64,000 bases of DNA from Hyphomicrobiales bacterium (GTDB lineage Bacteria > Pseudomonadota > Alphaproteobacteria > Rhizobiales > Beijerinckiaceae): the NCBI GenBank assembly GCA_017302635.1, contig JAFLCX010000001.1:1-64000 (forward strand). The letters are read 5' to 3'. This document shows, piece after piece, positions 7,898 through 17,112 of this stretch. Positions within the stretch are counted from its first letter, which is position 1. Every line of letters starts with the position of its first letter. Below the pieces are notes generated by a model. The model was not told where the DNA came from. It was given only the letters and a program-made list of their open reading frames with translations, and did no database searches. A program made the position numbers and the translations under genes.

Positions 7898-8542
7898 ATG
7901 GCGCAGCCGCTTCTCCTCCTCGCCCATGTCAACCGGGCGCTCGCGCATCTGCGCGAGCCTGCCCTGGCGTCGCTGGACGAGGAGGGCTCGCGTGCGCGGC
8001 GCATGCGGGTCTGGCTGGATGATGACCATCTCGTTGCCTGGCTGCAGCGCTCGTTCGAGTTCGGGTTCTGCAAGGCCGAATGCATCCCGCCGCGCGAGCA
8101 GCCGGATGCGCGCGGCCGTCTGAAAAAGCGCTATCGCCTTCCGCCCGATTGCCTGCATGTGCGCGGTGTCGAAGGCCTCACCGTCGATGATTGGGATATC
8201 GCCAGCGCGACGCTCGATCCGGTCGCCCCGGATGACCAGCCGGCCCTGCGCGTCCTGGTCTGCAACATCGATGCGCCGCTGGTGAGCTATTCCCGCCTGA
8301 TCACCAACCCGGCGGGCTGGGATGCGATGTTCGGCGAAGTCTTCGCCCTCGAGCTCGCGATCCGTGCCGCGCCCTCCTTCGGCATCGGCAACGATCGGAT
8401 CGATCAACTCGAAAGCCAGCGCAATGCCGTGGTGGCACCGGCGCGCCGCCGATCGGCGCAGGAACGTGCCCCGCAGGCGTTCCCCACGCGCGGCGTGCCT
8501 TACCTCGCGGCCCGTTTCACCGGCTTCAGAAGGCGGTTCTGA
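7898..8542 (+). CDS. Tail tubular protein A-like adaptor
   Basis: A 214-residue protein matching the size and style of podovirus tail tube A / gp11-type adaptor proteins that bind under the portal ring. It has an N-terminal helical region (LLAHVNRALAHLREPALASL), a beta core with KKRYRLPPDCLHVRGVEG, which resembles the adaptor motif 'LPxDcLrv', and a C-terminal helical pair (MFGEVFALELAIRAAPSFGI). It ends with TGATG overlap into the next gene, showing translational coupling to the tail nozzle partner. Assignment rests on the motif plus the A-B gene pair. Confidence 0.72.
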   Translation: MAQPLLLLAHVNRALAHLREPALASLDEEGSRARRMRVWLDDDHLVAWLQRSFEFGFCKAECIPPREQPDARGRLKKRYRLPPDCLHVRGVEGLTVDDWDIASATLDPVAPDDQPALRVLVCNIDAPLVSYSRLITNPAGWDAMFGEVFALELAIRAAPSFGIGNDRIDQLESQRNAVVAPARRRSAQERAPQAFPTRGVPYLAARFTGFRRRF

Positions 8543-10773
8543 TGCGGATCAAAACGGAGCAGCTGTCCCTTTCAGCCGGCGAGATCTCGCCGGAACTGCA
8601 TGCGCGTCGTGACCTCGCGCGTCATGCCGCGGCCGCGCGGCGGATCGAGAACGGCATCGTGCTGGCGGAAGGCGTCGTGACCAAGGCCCCTGGCACGCGC
8701 TTCGTGGCCGAAGCGCGTGAAAGTCTCGCCGCCGGCATGATGATCGGCGTCGAGGGACGCGACGGCAGCGACAGCGTGGCGGCCGTGCTGCTGGGCGATT
8801 TCGTGCGGTTCTACAAGGATACCGGCGTCATCGTGCAATCGGCCGGTTCGACCACGCCTTATGAGCTCGCCCTGCCGACTGCTTATCGCGGCACGGATCT
8901 TTCGGTGCTGCGCTGGGCGCAGAGCAATGACGTTCTGTTCCTGTGCGGCGTCGGCCGGCCCCAGACGCTCTCGCGCTTCTCGGATACGGACTGGCGCTTC
9001 GCCGATTATGACAACCTGCGCGGGCCGGTGCGAAAGATCAACACAACCGCCACAACCATTCTGGCCTCCGATGTGACGGGCACCGTGAACCTCACGGCTT
9101 CGGCGGATCTGTTTGTCGAGGGGCATATTGGCTCGCTCTGGCGGCTGGATGATGCCGATCTCTCGGCCGTGCCGGCATGGATCGCCCTCGAGAGCGTCAG
9201 TGCTGGCGCGCGCCGCCGCAATCGTGGGCTGGTCTACGAGGCTCTGAACGGAGCCTCGACCGGCCCAAATGCTCCGACACACACCGAGGGGGATGTTTCC
9301 TCGGGCAACGCTCAGGTGACGTGGCGCTACATCGATAACGGCAAAGGATATGTGCGGATCACGGCTGTGACCGGCCCGCGCAATGCGGTCGCTGTCGTCA
9401 CCCAGCGCCTGCCCGCGACCGTGGCCACCGGCAGCGGCACGACGCGTTGGCATGAGGCGGCCTGGTCGAATGCGCCGGATGTCGGCTGGCCGGATCGGGT
9501 CATGATCTTCGACCAGAAAATCTGCTGGTGCCGCGGCGATGAAATCTGGATCACACGCGCCGGAGATTTCTACGATTTCGACGTGGATGATACCGACCTC
9601 TCGGCTATCCCTTTGCGCGTGACACCGCAAGGCGGCGGCTCGGGCACCAGCCGCATCAAGATCGAGTGGGTGCTCGGTGCCGGCATCCTGGTGATCGGCG
9701 GCTCGACTGGCGAATATGTCATGCGCGGCGCGGGCGCGGCCGATGCGATCACGATCACAAACGTCAAGGTGCTGCCGGACAATTCGAACGGCTCGTCCGC
9801 CCATCGCCCGGCCATTGCCGAACGCGGTGCGATCTTCATCGGCAAGGACAAGAGGCGTATCTATTATGCGGCCTTCGATCGACTGGCCGAAACGGTGGAT
9901 GCCGACGACATCACCCTGTTTGCCCGGCACATTCTCAAGGGCGATGCGGTCGATCTCGCCTACCAGCGCGACCCGAACCGCTTGCTGTTCGTGCGGCTCG
10001 CCAATGGCCAGCTGCGCGTGCTCACCTTCAACCCGAAACAGGAAGTGATCGGCTGGGCCCGTCGCCTGTTCAGCGGCGATTTTGTCGAGAGCATGGCCGT
10101 CATTCCCGGGCCGAAATCCTCCATGCAGCTGTGGCTGCTGGTGCGCCGCGAGATCGGCGGGCTGACGCGGCGCTATGTCGAGGTGATGCAGCCGTTTTTC
10201 GAAGCCGGTCAGGATGATGAACGGGCGCAGGACGCCACCGGCGCATGGTTTGTCGATGCGGGCCTCTCCACGACTTTTCCTGCGCCTGTCAGCACGCTGA
10301 AAGTGCCGCACCTTGCCGGCCGCTCGGTCCGCATCTTCGCCGATGGCGGTGATCGCGGCCTCGCCACGGCCGATGCCGAGGGCAATATCGGGCTCGATCG
10401 CACCGCTCGAGAGGTGCTGGTCGGGCTGCCCCTCACCCTGCGCATCCTGCCCCTGCCCTTCGAGGCTCGGCTGCAGACAGGCCCGACCGGCGGCAAACTC
10501 AAGGCTGCAACGCATGCCAGCATCGATCTGACCGCTTCCGCCGGCGGAAAGGTGCGCATCGGGGCCGATGACAATCCGGGCCTTTTCGAGCCGCTGCACC
10601 CGACCGGCTCCGGGCGGATCGGTCAACCGGTCGCCTTGCAGCATGGCAGTATCCGCGTGCCGGTCGAGAGCGGCTCCGGTCGCGAGCTGCTGGCCGAGAT
10701 CGTGCATGAGGAGGCGTTGCCGTTCACCTTCGCCGGGATCGCGCCGGCGCTTGATATCGAGGGAGGCGCCTGA
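8542..10773 (+). CDS. Tail tubular protein B-like nozzle/stabilisation protein
   Basis: A 743-residue beta-rich protein translationally coupled to the adaptor gene (TGATG at 8540-8544). Its start (SLSAGEISPELHARRDLARH) is typical of podovirus tail nozzle and stabilisation proteins, which begin with a 'F..GEvSP.l.gR.D' motif. A long propeller-like beta region follows (repeated ITRAGDFYDFDV- and VDLAYQRDPNRLLFVRLANG-type segments), then a beta-sandwich C-terminal part. In the particle it extends the tail below the portal and adaptor. Length fits T7 gp12-type proteins. Confidence 0.8.
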   Translation: MRIKTEQLSLSAGEISPELHARRDLARHAAAARRIENGIVLAEGVVTKAPGTRFVAEARESLAAGMMIGVEGRDGSDSVAAVLLGDFVRFYKDTGVIVQSAGSTTPYELALPTAYRGTDLSVLRWAQSNDVLFLCGVGRPQTLSRFSDTDWRFADYDNLRGPVRKINTTATTILASDVTGTVNLTASADLFVEGHIGSLWRLDDADLSAVPAWIALESVSAGARRRNRGLVYEALNGASTGPNAPTHTEGDVSSGNAQVTWRYIDNGKGYVRITAVTGPRNAVAVVTQRLPATVATGSGTTRWHEAAWSNAPDVGWPDRVMIFDQKICWCRGDEIWITRAGDFYDFDVDDTDLSAIPLRVTPQGGGSGTSRIKIEWVLGAGILVIGGSTGEYVMRGAGAADAITITNVKVLPDNSNGSSAHRPAIAERGAIFIGKDKRRIYYAAFDRLAETVDADDITLFARHILKGDAVDLAYQRDPNRLLFVRLANGQLRVLTFNPKQEVIGWARRLFSGDFVESMAVIPGPKSSMQLWLLVRREIGGLTRRYVEVMQPFFEAGQDDERAQDATGAWFVDAGLSTTFPAPVSTLKVPHLAGRSVRIFADGGDRGLATADAEGNIGLDRTAREVLVGLPLTLRILPLPFEARLQTGPTGGKLKAATHASIDLTASAGGKVRIGADDNPGLFEPLHPTGSGRIGQPVALQHGSIRVPVESGSGRELLAEIVHEEALPFTFAGIAPALDIEGGA

Positions 10774-11615
10774 TGCTTCCCGCGCTCGCGGCCTTCGCGC
10801 TCAATGTCGGCAAGAGCCTCATTACCAGCATCGGCAGCTCGGATGCCGCGCGGCGCGAGGCCCGTCAATCGATGGTCACGGCCGGGTTTGAAGCGACAGG
10901 CGCGCTCAATTCCAGCGCGCTCTCCACCCAGCTCGAGATCGAGGATGCCTTTTACTCCGCCGATCGCAGCATCCGCTCGGCCGGGTTCGCTGGTGAGCGG
11001 GCGATCCGCAACAACCAGAACGCGGCCGAACAGGCCCGGATCAATATCGAACAGTTGCTGCGCGCCACATCGATCGAGGAGAACCGCCTGCGCGACCAGG
11101 GCGATCGCGTGATGGCCAGCCAGGCGGCCTATTTCGGCGCCAACGGCGTGGATCTGAGCGAGGGCGCTCCGGTCATGCTGGCGGCGATGTCGGCCGGACA
11201 GCTCGAAACCGATGTCCGCATGCTGCGCGCGAATGGGTTTGCGTCGGCTGCCGGTCTTGCAGCGCAGCGCGTCGCCTATGCCGAACGCGCTCTTGATGCG
11301 CGCGACGAAACCCTGCTGCGCATTGAAGATGCGACCACCGCCGCCGACCGGATCGGCGGTCGCGCCGTGAGCCTGCAGACCATGCGCAACGAGGACACGC
11401 TCGGCAAGCTCTCGATGACGCTGACGCGCGCGCGTCAGCGCTCGCAGGCGGCCAGTGCTTCCGCCCTGATGCGGTTCGGGACCGACACCGTGAGTGCAGG
11501 CATCAACGCCTTCGGATTTCCGGGCGGCGCTTCGACCGTCCCGGCCGCGACCCCCGCCAGCTTTCCGGCCGGCCTGCCGCGCTTCGGCTTCGCCAGCCCG
11601 TCGCAGAGGGCGTGA
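10773..11615 (+). CDS. Internal virion (core) protein, gp14-like
   Basis: A 280-residue Ala-rich helical protein overlapping the previous stop by one base. The N terminus is a hydrophobic helix (LPALAAFALNVGKSLI) with a Gly-Ser hinge. A long helical, Gln- and Arg-rich middle follows (residues about 30-200), and the end is Pro/Gly-rich. Size, membrane-seeking start and the position as first gene after the tail tube match T7 gp14-like core proteins, which are ejected into the cell and form the outer-membrane part of the DNA channel. No sequence motif is diagnostic, so the call depends on gene order. Confidence 0.65.
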   Translation: MLPALAAFALNVGKSLITSIGSSDAARREARQSMVTAGFEATGALNSSALSTQLEIEDAFYSADRSIRSAGFAGERAIRNNQNAAEQARINIEQLLRATSIEENRLRDQGDRVMASQAAYFGANGVDLSEGAPVMLAAMSAGQLETDVRMLRANGFASAAGLAAQRVAYAERALDARDETLLRIEDATTAADRIGGRAVSLQTMRNEDTLGKLSMTLTRARQRSQAASASALMRFGTDTVSAGINAFGFPGGASTVPAATPASFPAGLPRFGFASPSQRA

Positions 11616-11620
11616 GCGGC

Positions 11621-14482
11621 ATGACACAGGCCCCGATCATCACCCGCTCCATCAGCCCGCAATTCACGACCGGCATCACGCAGGGCGCTGGTGGCGAGGG
11701 CGTGGCCAGTGCCTTGCTGCAGGGCCGCACCCAGCAGGCCAATCGTTTCGGCATGGCTGAAATGTCCGCCTCGATGCGCATGTCCGGCACGGTGCAGGCG
11801 ATGGCGCAGCCCGATGGTTCGGCGCAATATGTGCGCGAGGCGAGTGCCGCCATCAGCCAGACGATCGGCACTTTCCAGCAGGCCTGGGCGACGGCCGACA
11901 CGATCAATGCGCAGGCCGAATACCTGCGCAAGATGTCGGATATGGAGCTGAAATACCGACAAGACCCGGATTACGCGACCGCGCCGGAGCGTTTCCAGAA
12001 AGAAGCGACCGAGCTGCAACGCGAAACGATCTCGCGAGGCCATGACATCGAGGGCCGGGCACGGCTCGAACTGTTCACGACGCGCGCGTTCGTTTCGGCT
12101 GATCAGGGCATCCGCTCGGTCTCGCTGTCGCGCCGCAATGATCGTTTCAACGCGGATCTCGATACGCTCGAGCACGGGCTGGTGCAGCGCGGTGCCGCGG
12201 CCCGCTCCGGGCCGGAACGGGATGCCGCCTCGATCGAGCATGGAGCGGCGCTGGATCAGGCGGTCAATGCCGGCTGGATGACGGCACAGCAGGCCGTGGC
12301 GCGCAAGCAGAGGTTCGGCGCGCGCATCGAGGATGCCGATGCCCTGCGCCTCATCCGCGATGACCCGGCGGCGGCTCTGGCCGGGCTCCATGATCCGACC
12401 CGCTACACCTCGCTCGATCCCTCGACGCGCGAGGCGCGCATCGGCATGGCGCAGGCCGCGCAGGATGGCCGCGTGCAGGATACCTATCGCCAGCGCGCGA
12501 ATTTCGATCCGGTCGGGGCGCAGATCGATCTCGGGCGCATCACCGACAAAGGCCAGATCGCGGCCATTGTCGATCGGGCGCTGATCCCGCAGGAAAGCGG
12601 CGGCAACCCCGATGCCGTGTCGGACAAGGGCGCGGCCGGCCTCACCCAGTTCATGCCGGACACCGCGCGCGCCGTCGCGAAGCAGATGGGCCGCAAGGAC
12701 TTCGACGGGCTCGATGATGCCGGCGTGCGTGGCGTGCTCAAGGCCAATCCCGCGCTGGCGCGGCAGATGGCGGTGCATCACCTGGCGGATCTCGCGCAGA
12801 AACTGGACGGCTCGCTGCCAGCCGCGTTTGCGGCCTATCATGCCGGCATTGGCGGCGGGAAGGTCGAGGGCGCGCTCAACTGGCATCAGGCCGCCATCGC
12901 GAAATTCGGGCCGGGTTACACGGCGGCGCAGTTCGCGTCTGTCATCCCCGAGGGGCGAACCGATGGCGCGAAGAAGACCCGCGATTACGTGCTCGATCTC
13001 TATGGCCGCCTCAAGGGTGATATCCATGCCGGCGGGCTGAGTTCGCAGGGCGTGATGCGCGCGACGCAGGTGGTGGCGGGCCAGCTCGCGCAGAACAATG
13101 CCGCGGAAACCACGGCGATCAAGAAGCTGGCAGCGTTGCAGGGCGATGAACGAGACGCCATCACCGAGAGTTTCCGCAAGGGTTATGCGGTGGCACCCGA
13201 GCGCATCGCTGAAGTGCGCCAGCCGCTGGTCGCCCTCGCCTCGCGCGGCGATACCGATGCCCTGCGCAAGCTCGCCGAATTCGATCGTTATCAGCGTCTC
13301 GCGCCTGTGGTGGCCGAGGCGTGGCGTCTGCCACCGCAGCAGGTCGAGCAGGCCGTCAGCGAGCTCGAGACACGCGCCGCCACCGATGGGCTCGATGCGG
13401 CCGCCTCGACGCGCCTTTCGGTGTTCAAGGCGGTCGCGCAGGAAATGGCACAGGGCCGGGTCACCAGCCCGCGCGACATGCTGGCGCGGCAGGGCCTCGC
13501 GCAGCCCGTGCTGATCGCCCAGCCCGAGGAAGGCCCGGCTTTCGGGCGCTCGCTCGCCATCGCCGCCGCGCAGGCCGAAACCGCACGCAAGACCTATGGC
13601 GGCAATCTCGTGATCACCCGGCCGCAGGAGCGCGTGGCGCTGAAGGCGGCCTATGAGCAGGCCGGGCATTCGGCGCGGATCGACATGCTCGGGCAGATCG
13701 GCTCTGCGCTCGGGCCCGATGCGCGCGAGACGCTGCTGAATGAAATCGCGCCGGGTGACAAGCTCGCCGGCATGGCCGCGCGCCTGGTGCAGCGACCGGG
13801 CGGAACGGATCTTGCGCGCGACATGCTGCGCGGCCAGGACGTGATGAAAACCAAAGGCGCCGAGCCCAAGACGGCCGATGTGCGGGACGCCATGCGCCGC
13901 ACCGTGGGGGGCGATATGTTCGGCGGTGCGACCGATGATGTGGTCGAGGCCGCTCTGGCGCTCTATGCCGCCGAGCGCGCCGGACAGGGCAAGCTGTTCG
14001 ATGCATCCGACAGTTCGGCCATCAGCCGCGCCATCGAGCGCGTGACAGGCCCGATCATCAGCGTGAACGGCAGGCGCGTGCCGGTGCCGCCCAGCCTCGG
14101 CACGGGTCGCTTTCAGCAGGCCTTTTCGTCGCTCGATCAGGCCGATCTCGAGGCCGCCGGCGGCGCGGTGGATGCGCAGGGCCGCGCGTTCGATGCTGGC
14201 TTCCTCGCGAGCCGGGCACAGCTGATGCCGGAAGCGCCGCAAAGCAGCCGCTATGTGCTGATGCTGCCGGGCAGCACCGGCCCGCGTATGGTGATGAGCA
14301 AGGCCGGCGAGCCGCTGGTGATCGACATGACGGGGCAGGCCAGCCGCGTCGAGGCTCGGCGGGCGGCCGAGGCCGTGAAGCAAACACGGGAACGGCTCGA
14401 TTATCGCGAGAGCCAGCGCACCAATGGCAACGACCCCTTAAGCACGATGCCGTTCGGCGTGCCCCCGGCCGGTGCTCCATGA
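11621..14482 (+). CDS. Internal virion protein with lytic transglycosylase domain
   Basis: A protein of about 953 residues. Near residues 318-415 it has a soluble lytic transglycosylase fold: catalytic Glu in IPQESGGNP, then GAAGLTQFMPDTA and AAFAAYHAGIGGG, the three landmark SLT motifs. Such domains in T7 gp16-type ejected proteins open the peptidoglycan during DNA entry. The flanks are long Ala/Gln/Arg-rich helical regions expected of a core protein. ATG 11621 is preferred; GTG 11612 in frame overlaps the upstream stop. It overlaps the next gene by ATGA. In T7 the SLT domain sits at the N terminus of gp16; here it is internal after about 300 residues. Confidence 0.82.
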   Translation: MTQAPIITRSISPQFTTGITQGAGGEGVASALLQGRTQQANRFGMAEMSASMRMSGTVQAMAQPDGSAQYVREASAAISQTIGTFQQAWATADTINAQAEYLRKMSDMELKYRQDPDYATAPERFQKEATELQRETISRGHDIEGRARLELFTTRAFVSADQGIRSVSLSRRNDRFNADLDTLEHGLVQRGAAARSGPERDAASIEHGAALDQAVNAGWMTAQQAVARKQRFGARIEDADALRLIRDDPAAALAGLHDPTRYTSLDPSTREARIGMAQAAQDGRVQDTYRQRANFDPVGAQIDLGRITDKGQIAAIVDRALIPQESGGNPDAVSDKGAAGLTQFMPDTARAVAKQMGRKDFDGLDDAGVRGVLKANPALARQMAVHHLADLAQKLDGSLPAAFAAYHAGIGGGKVEGALNWHQAAIAKFGPGYTAAQFASVIPEGRTDGAKKTRDYVLDLYGRLKGDIHAGGLSSQGVMRATQVVAGQLAQNNAAETTAIKKLAALQGDERDAITESFRKGYAVAPERIAEVRQPLVALASRGDTDALRKLAEFDRYQRLAPVVAEAWRLPPQQVEQAVSELETRAATDGLDAAASTRLSVFKAVAQEMAQGRVTSPRDMLARQGLAQPVLIAQPEEGPAFGRSLAIAAAQAETARKTYGGNLVITRPQERVALKAAYEQAGHSARIDMLGQIGSALGPDARETLLNEIAPGDKLAGMAARLVQRPGGTDLARDMLRGQDVMKTKGAEPKTADVRDAMRRTVGGDMFGGATDDVVEAALALYAAERAGQGKLFDASDSSAISRAIERVTGPIISVNGRRVPVPPSLGTGRFQQAFSSLDQADLEAAGGAVDAQGRAFDAGFLASRAQLMPEAPQSSRYVLMLPGSTGPRMVMSKAGEPLVIDMTGQASRVEARRAAEAVKQTRERLDYRESQRTNGNDPLSTMPFGVPPAGAP

Positions 14483-17112
14483 GCTTCGAGCGCGCTTTTC
14501 AGGATCGCCTCGACGCGCTCAAAGCCGCCGGGCCCGCGCGCGTGCCGGCGACGATCGGCGAGATCTGGGACACGGAATACCGCGCCGGCAAGCTCGATAC
14601 GATGAGCGGCGTGAAAGAGCCGCATGAGGAGGCTTACAACGATCTGGCGCAAGCGCTCGAGAAAGAGACAGCGCGGCCGCTGGCGGATCTGGCCAGCCGG
14701 GCCGGCCGCTCCATCGATGGCGTGATGACGATCGAGGATCGCGCGGCGGTCCTGGGTGAAATCGTCGCCAGTCTGCCGGACGATGCGCAGCAGCGCCTCG
14801 CGCCGTTCCGCGATGTCGAGGCCAATGCGCGGAAGAAAGCACAGGCGCTCGAGCAGGAAAAGCGCGAGATCGGCGAGGCGACCTATGGTTTCTCGGGCAT
14901 GGCCACGGGGTTTCTCGCGGGTGCGGCCCGGCAGATGGTCGAGCCGGTCAATATCGCCTCGATGTTTCTCGGCGGCCCGGTCAACGCCCCGCTGCGCTCG
15001 TTTCTGGCGCGGGAATTCGCCGTCAATGCCGGCGCGCAGGCCGCGCAGGAACCGTTCATCCAGCCGGGGCGCGCGGCGCTCGGGCTCGAGGCCGGGTTCG
15101 GCCAGGCCGCGGGGAATATCGCAATCGCCGGTATTGGCGGCGCGGGCCTTGCCGGCCTGTTCCGTGGCGCGGGCGTCGTGGCCCGCAGGGGCTATGATGC
15201 CGCCTTTGGCCGGGCCGCGCCGGATGGTGCGAGCGCGCCGGCGGCGCGTGTCGATCTCGAGCCGGAAGCCTTCGAGGCGGCCGCGCGCTTTCAGGAAACG
15301 CGCGATCTGGGCGATCTGCGCGCGCCCGATCAAAGTGCGGGCGGCGTGCATCTCCATGCCGAGAATATCGACAAGGCCGCCGTCGCTCTCGAAAGCGGGC
15401 GTCTGGCCGAACTCCCGTCCGCGCCGGTGCTGGCCATCGGCGAAACACTGGATACCCTCGGCCGGCTGGGCGAGATGCGCGGGCTGATCAATCCGTTCGA
15501 GGTGCCGGGCCTCGGCGTGCATCGCGTGGCCACGGCCAGCGGCTCGTCGATCGAGGTCAGGCCGGTTGTCGTCGAGGCCGCGACCCTGCGCGCGTCGTCC
15601 GATGCCGATTTCCCGGCCGAATTGCAGCCGCGTGACCGCGACCGCGCGGCCAGCGTGGCGCAGGTGCTCGAAATGGCGCAGAAGCTCGATCCCGAGAGGC
15701 TCGGCCGTTCTTCGGAAGCCGATCGCGGCGCGCCGATCGTCGGGCCGGATGGCGTGGTCGAAAGCGGCAATGGCCGGATCATGGCCGTGCGTCGCGCCTA
15801 TGAGCTGGGTGGCGAAGCCGCCGGCCGCTATCGCGACTGGATCACGTCGCAGGGCCTCGATGTCTCTGGCTTCAAGGCGCCGGTGCTGGTGCGCGAACGC
15901 CTGACGCCGCTTGACCCGATCGCCCGGCGCGATTTCGCCTATGACGCGAATATCGGCACGACGCAGCGGCTTTCCTCGACCGAAACGGCGCTGGCCGATG
16001 CCAACCGGATCACGCCGGACATGATGGCCCTGCTGCGCGACAGCGCGGATCTCGCCTCGGTCGGCAATCTCGGTTTCGTGCGGGCCTTCATCGCCCGCTT
16101 CCCGACCACGGAAATCGGCGCGTTGACCACAGCCGAAGGGCGGCTCTCGGCCGAAGGCCTGCGCCGCGTGCGGGCCGCGGTGCTCGGGCGGGCCTATGGC
16201 GATGCGGAGCTGATCGCACGGATCACCGAAAGCGCCGATGACACGATCCGCTCGGTCTCGAATGCCTTGCAGCAGATCGCGCCCGATTGGGCGCGCATGC
16301 GGGCCGAGATCGATGCCGGGATCGTCGACCCGCGCATGGATCTGACGCCGCAGCTCATGGAGGCGGTGAGGCGCACGGCGGATCTGCGCGCGCGCGGCAT
16401 GAAACTCGATACCTGGGAAAGCCAGCTCGATGCCTTCGAGACAGTCGCGCCCGATGTTCTGGCTTTCATGCGCATGCTCTGGAATGAAAATGCGCGCCGC
16501 GCCGCCGGGCAGGACTTGATTGCCGAACGGCTCGGGCTGTATGTTGATGCCGCGCGCAAGATGAGCGCCGCACCGGGGCTCGACCTCGGCCTGCCGGAGA
16601 TCAAAGCCAGTGACATCCAGAAGCGCATCCTTGATGATTCCGCAGACGCCAGACCAGGCGCTGCCGATGCTGGCGCTCGGGCTGGCGATGCAGGCCGGCT
16701 CGAACTCGAAGAGCGACCCGGCAATCGCGATACTGGGCCAGACGATCGAGGCGGCCTCGCGCCAGATGCTGGCCGCGACGGCACCCGCGCCGGACAAGAC
16801 CTCTCCCCGGACCTGAACGTCCTGCCGCCGCGAGCGGCGGATGAGGTTTCTCCTGCCCCCACGACAAGCCTGTTCGATCTCGCCGATCCGGGTGCGCCTG
16901 ATCTTTTTGCCCGCTCGGCGCGTGCCGAGGCAGTGAGCGAAGAGCTCGCGGCGATCGAGGCGGCCATCCGCTCCAGCGGCGAGACGCAGTTCATGCTGCC
17001 CGGCCCCGATGGCGTGGCGCGGCCGGTGGAAGCCGCGCGCCTGCTGGATGATCTCAAAGACGATGCGGCGGCGCTCGATGCGCTGCGATCCTGCATGAAG
17101 GGGGGCGCATGA
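14479..17112 (+). CDS. Internal virion protein with DdrB/ParB-like domain
   Basis: An 877-residue protein coupled by ATGA to the genes on both sides. Residues about 170-260 contain two Gly/Ala-rich hydrophobic stretches (MATGFLAGAARQM; NIAIAGIGGAGLAGLF) that could enter membranes. Residues about 365-510 match the DdrB-like ParB domain seen in phage P1 DdrB and in large polyvalent phage proteins: VAQVLEMAQKLDPERLG, GAPIVGPDGVVESGNGRIMA and later RDFAYDANIGTTQRLSSTE. P1 DdrB is packaged in the virion and belongs to the Dar antirestriction system, so an ejected protective or DNA-handling role is plausible. Residues about 720-775 have weak codon bias, and a +1-frame reading there looks more gene-like (see the feature at 16634). 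Confidence 0.72.
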   Translation: MSFERAFQDRLDALKAAGPARVPATIGEIWDTEYRAGKLDTMSGVKEPHEEAYNDLAQALEKETARPLADLASRAGRSIDGVMTIEDRAAVLGEIVASLPDDAQQRLAPFRDVEANARKKAQALEQEKREIGEATYGFSGMATGFLAGAARQMVEPVNIASMFLGGPVNAPLRSFLAREFAVNAGAQAAQEPFIQPGRAALGLEAGFGQAAGNIAIAGIGGAGLAGLFRGAGVVARRGYDAAFGRAAPDGASAPAARVDLEPEAFEAAARFQETRDLGDLRAPDQSAGGVHLHAENIDKAAVALESGRLAELPSAPVLAIGETLDTLGRLGEMRGLINPFEVPGLGVHRVATASGSSIEVRPVVVEAATLRASSDADFPAELQPRDRDRAASVAQVLEMAQKLDPERLGRSSEADRGAPIVGPDGVVESGNGRIMAVRRAYELGGEAAGRYRDWITSQGLDVSGFKAPVLVRERLTPLDPIARRDFAYDANIGTTQRLSSTETALADANRITPDMMALLRDSADLASVGNLGFVRAFIARFPTTEIGALTTAEGRLSAEGLRRVRAAVLGRAYGDAELIARITESADDTIRSVSNALQQIAPDWARMRAEIDAGIVDPRMDLTPQLMEAVRRTADLRARGMKLDTWESQLDAFETVAPDVLAFMRMLWNENARRAAGQDLIAERLGLYVDAARKMSAAPGLDLGLPEIKASDIQKRILDDSADARPGAADAGARAGDAGRLELEERPGNRDTGPDDRGGLAPDAGRDGTRAGQDLSPDLNVLPPRAADEVSPAPTTSLFDLADPGAPDLFARSARAEAVSEELAAIEAAIRSSGETQFMLPGPDGVARPVEAARLLDDLKDDAAALDALRSCMKGGA
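16634..16816 (+). CDS. Possible overlapping small gene in the +1 frame, 60 aa
   Basis: Inside the 877-residue virion gene, the +1 frame from ATG 16634 to TGA 16816 encodes a 60-residue protein starting MIPQTPDQALPMLALGLAMQ. Third codon positions in this frame are almost all G or C, as in real genes of this genome. In the main frame over the same bases many third positions are A or T, and the product is a low-complexity Gly/Asp/Arg/Ala string. A 6-base hairpin (16825-16830 / 16835-16840) follows the stop. It may be a nested gene, a segment captured in another frame, or the trace of two compensating frameshifts. There is no strong ribosome binding site. Confidence 0.35.
   Translation: MIPQTPDQALPMLALGLAMQAGSNSKSDPAIAILGQTIEAASRQMLAATAPAPDKTSPRT

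Noticed and set aside
8572..10707. 711-residue minus-strand open frame opposite the tail nozzle gene
   Set aside because: Mirror frame of a real gene; no start signal, no recognisable motif and no neighbours on that strand.
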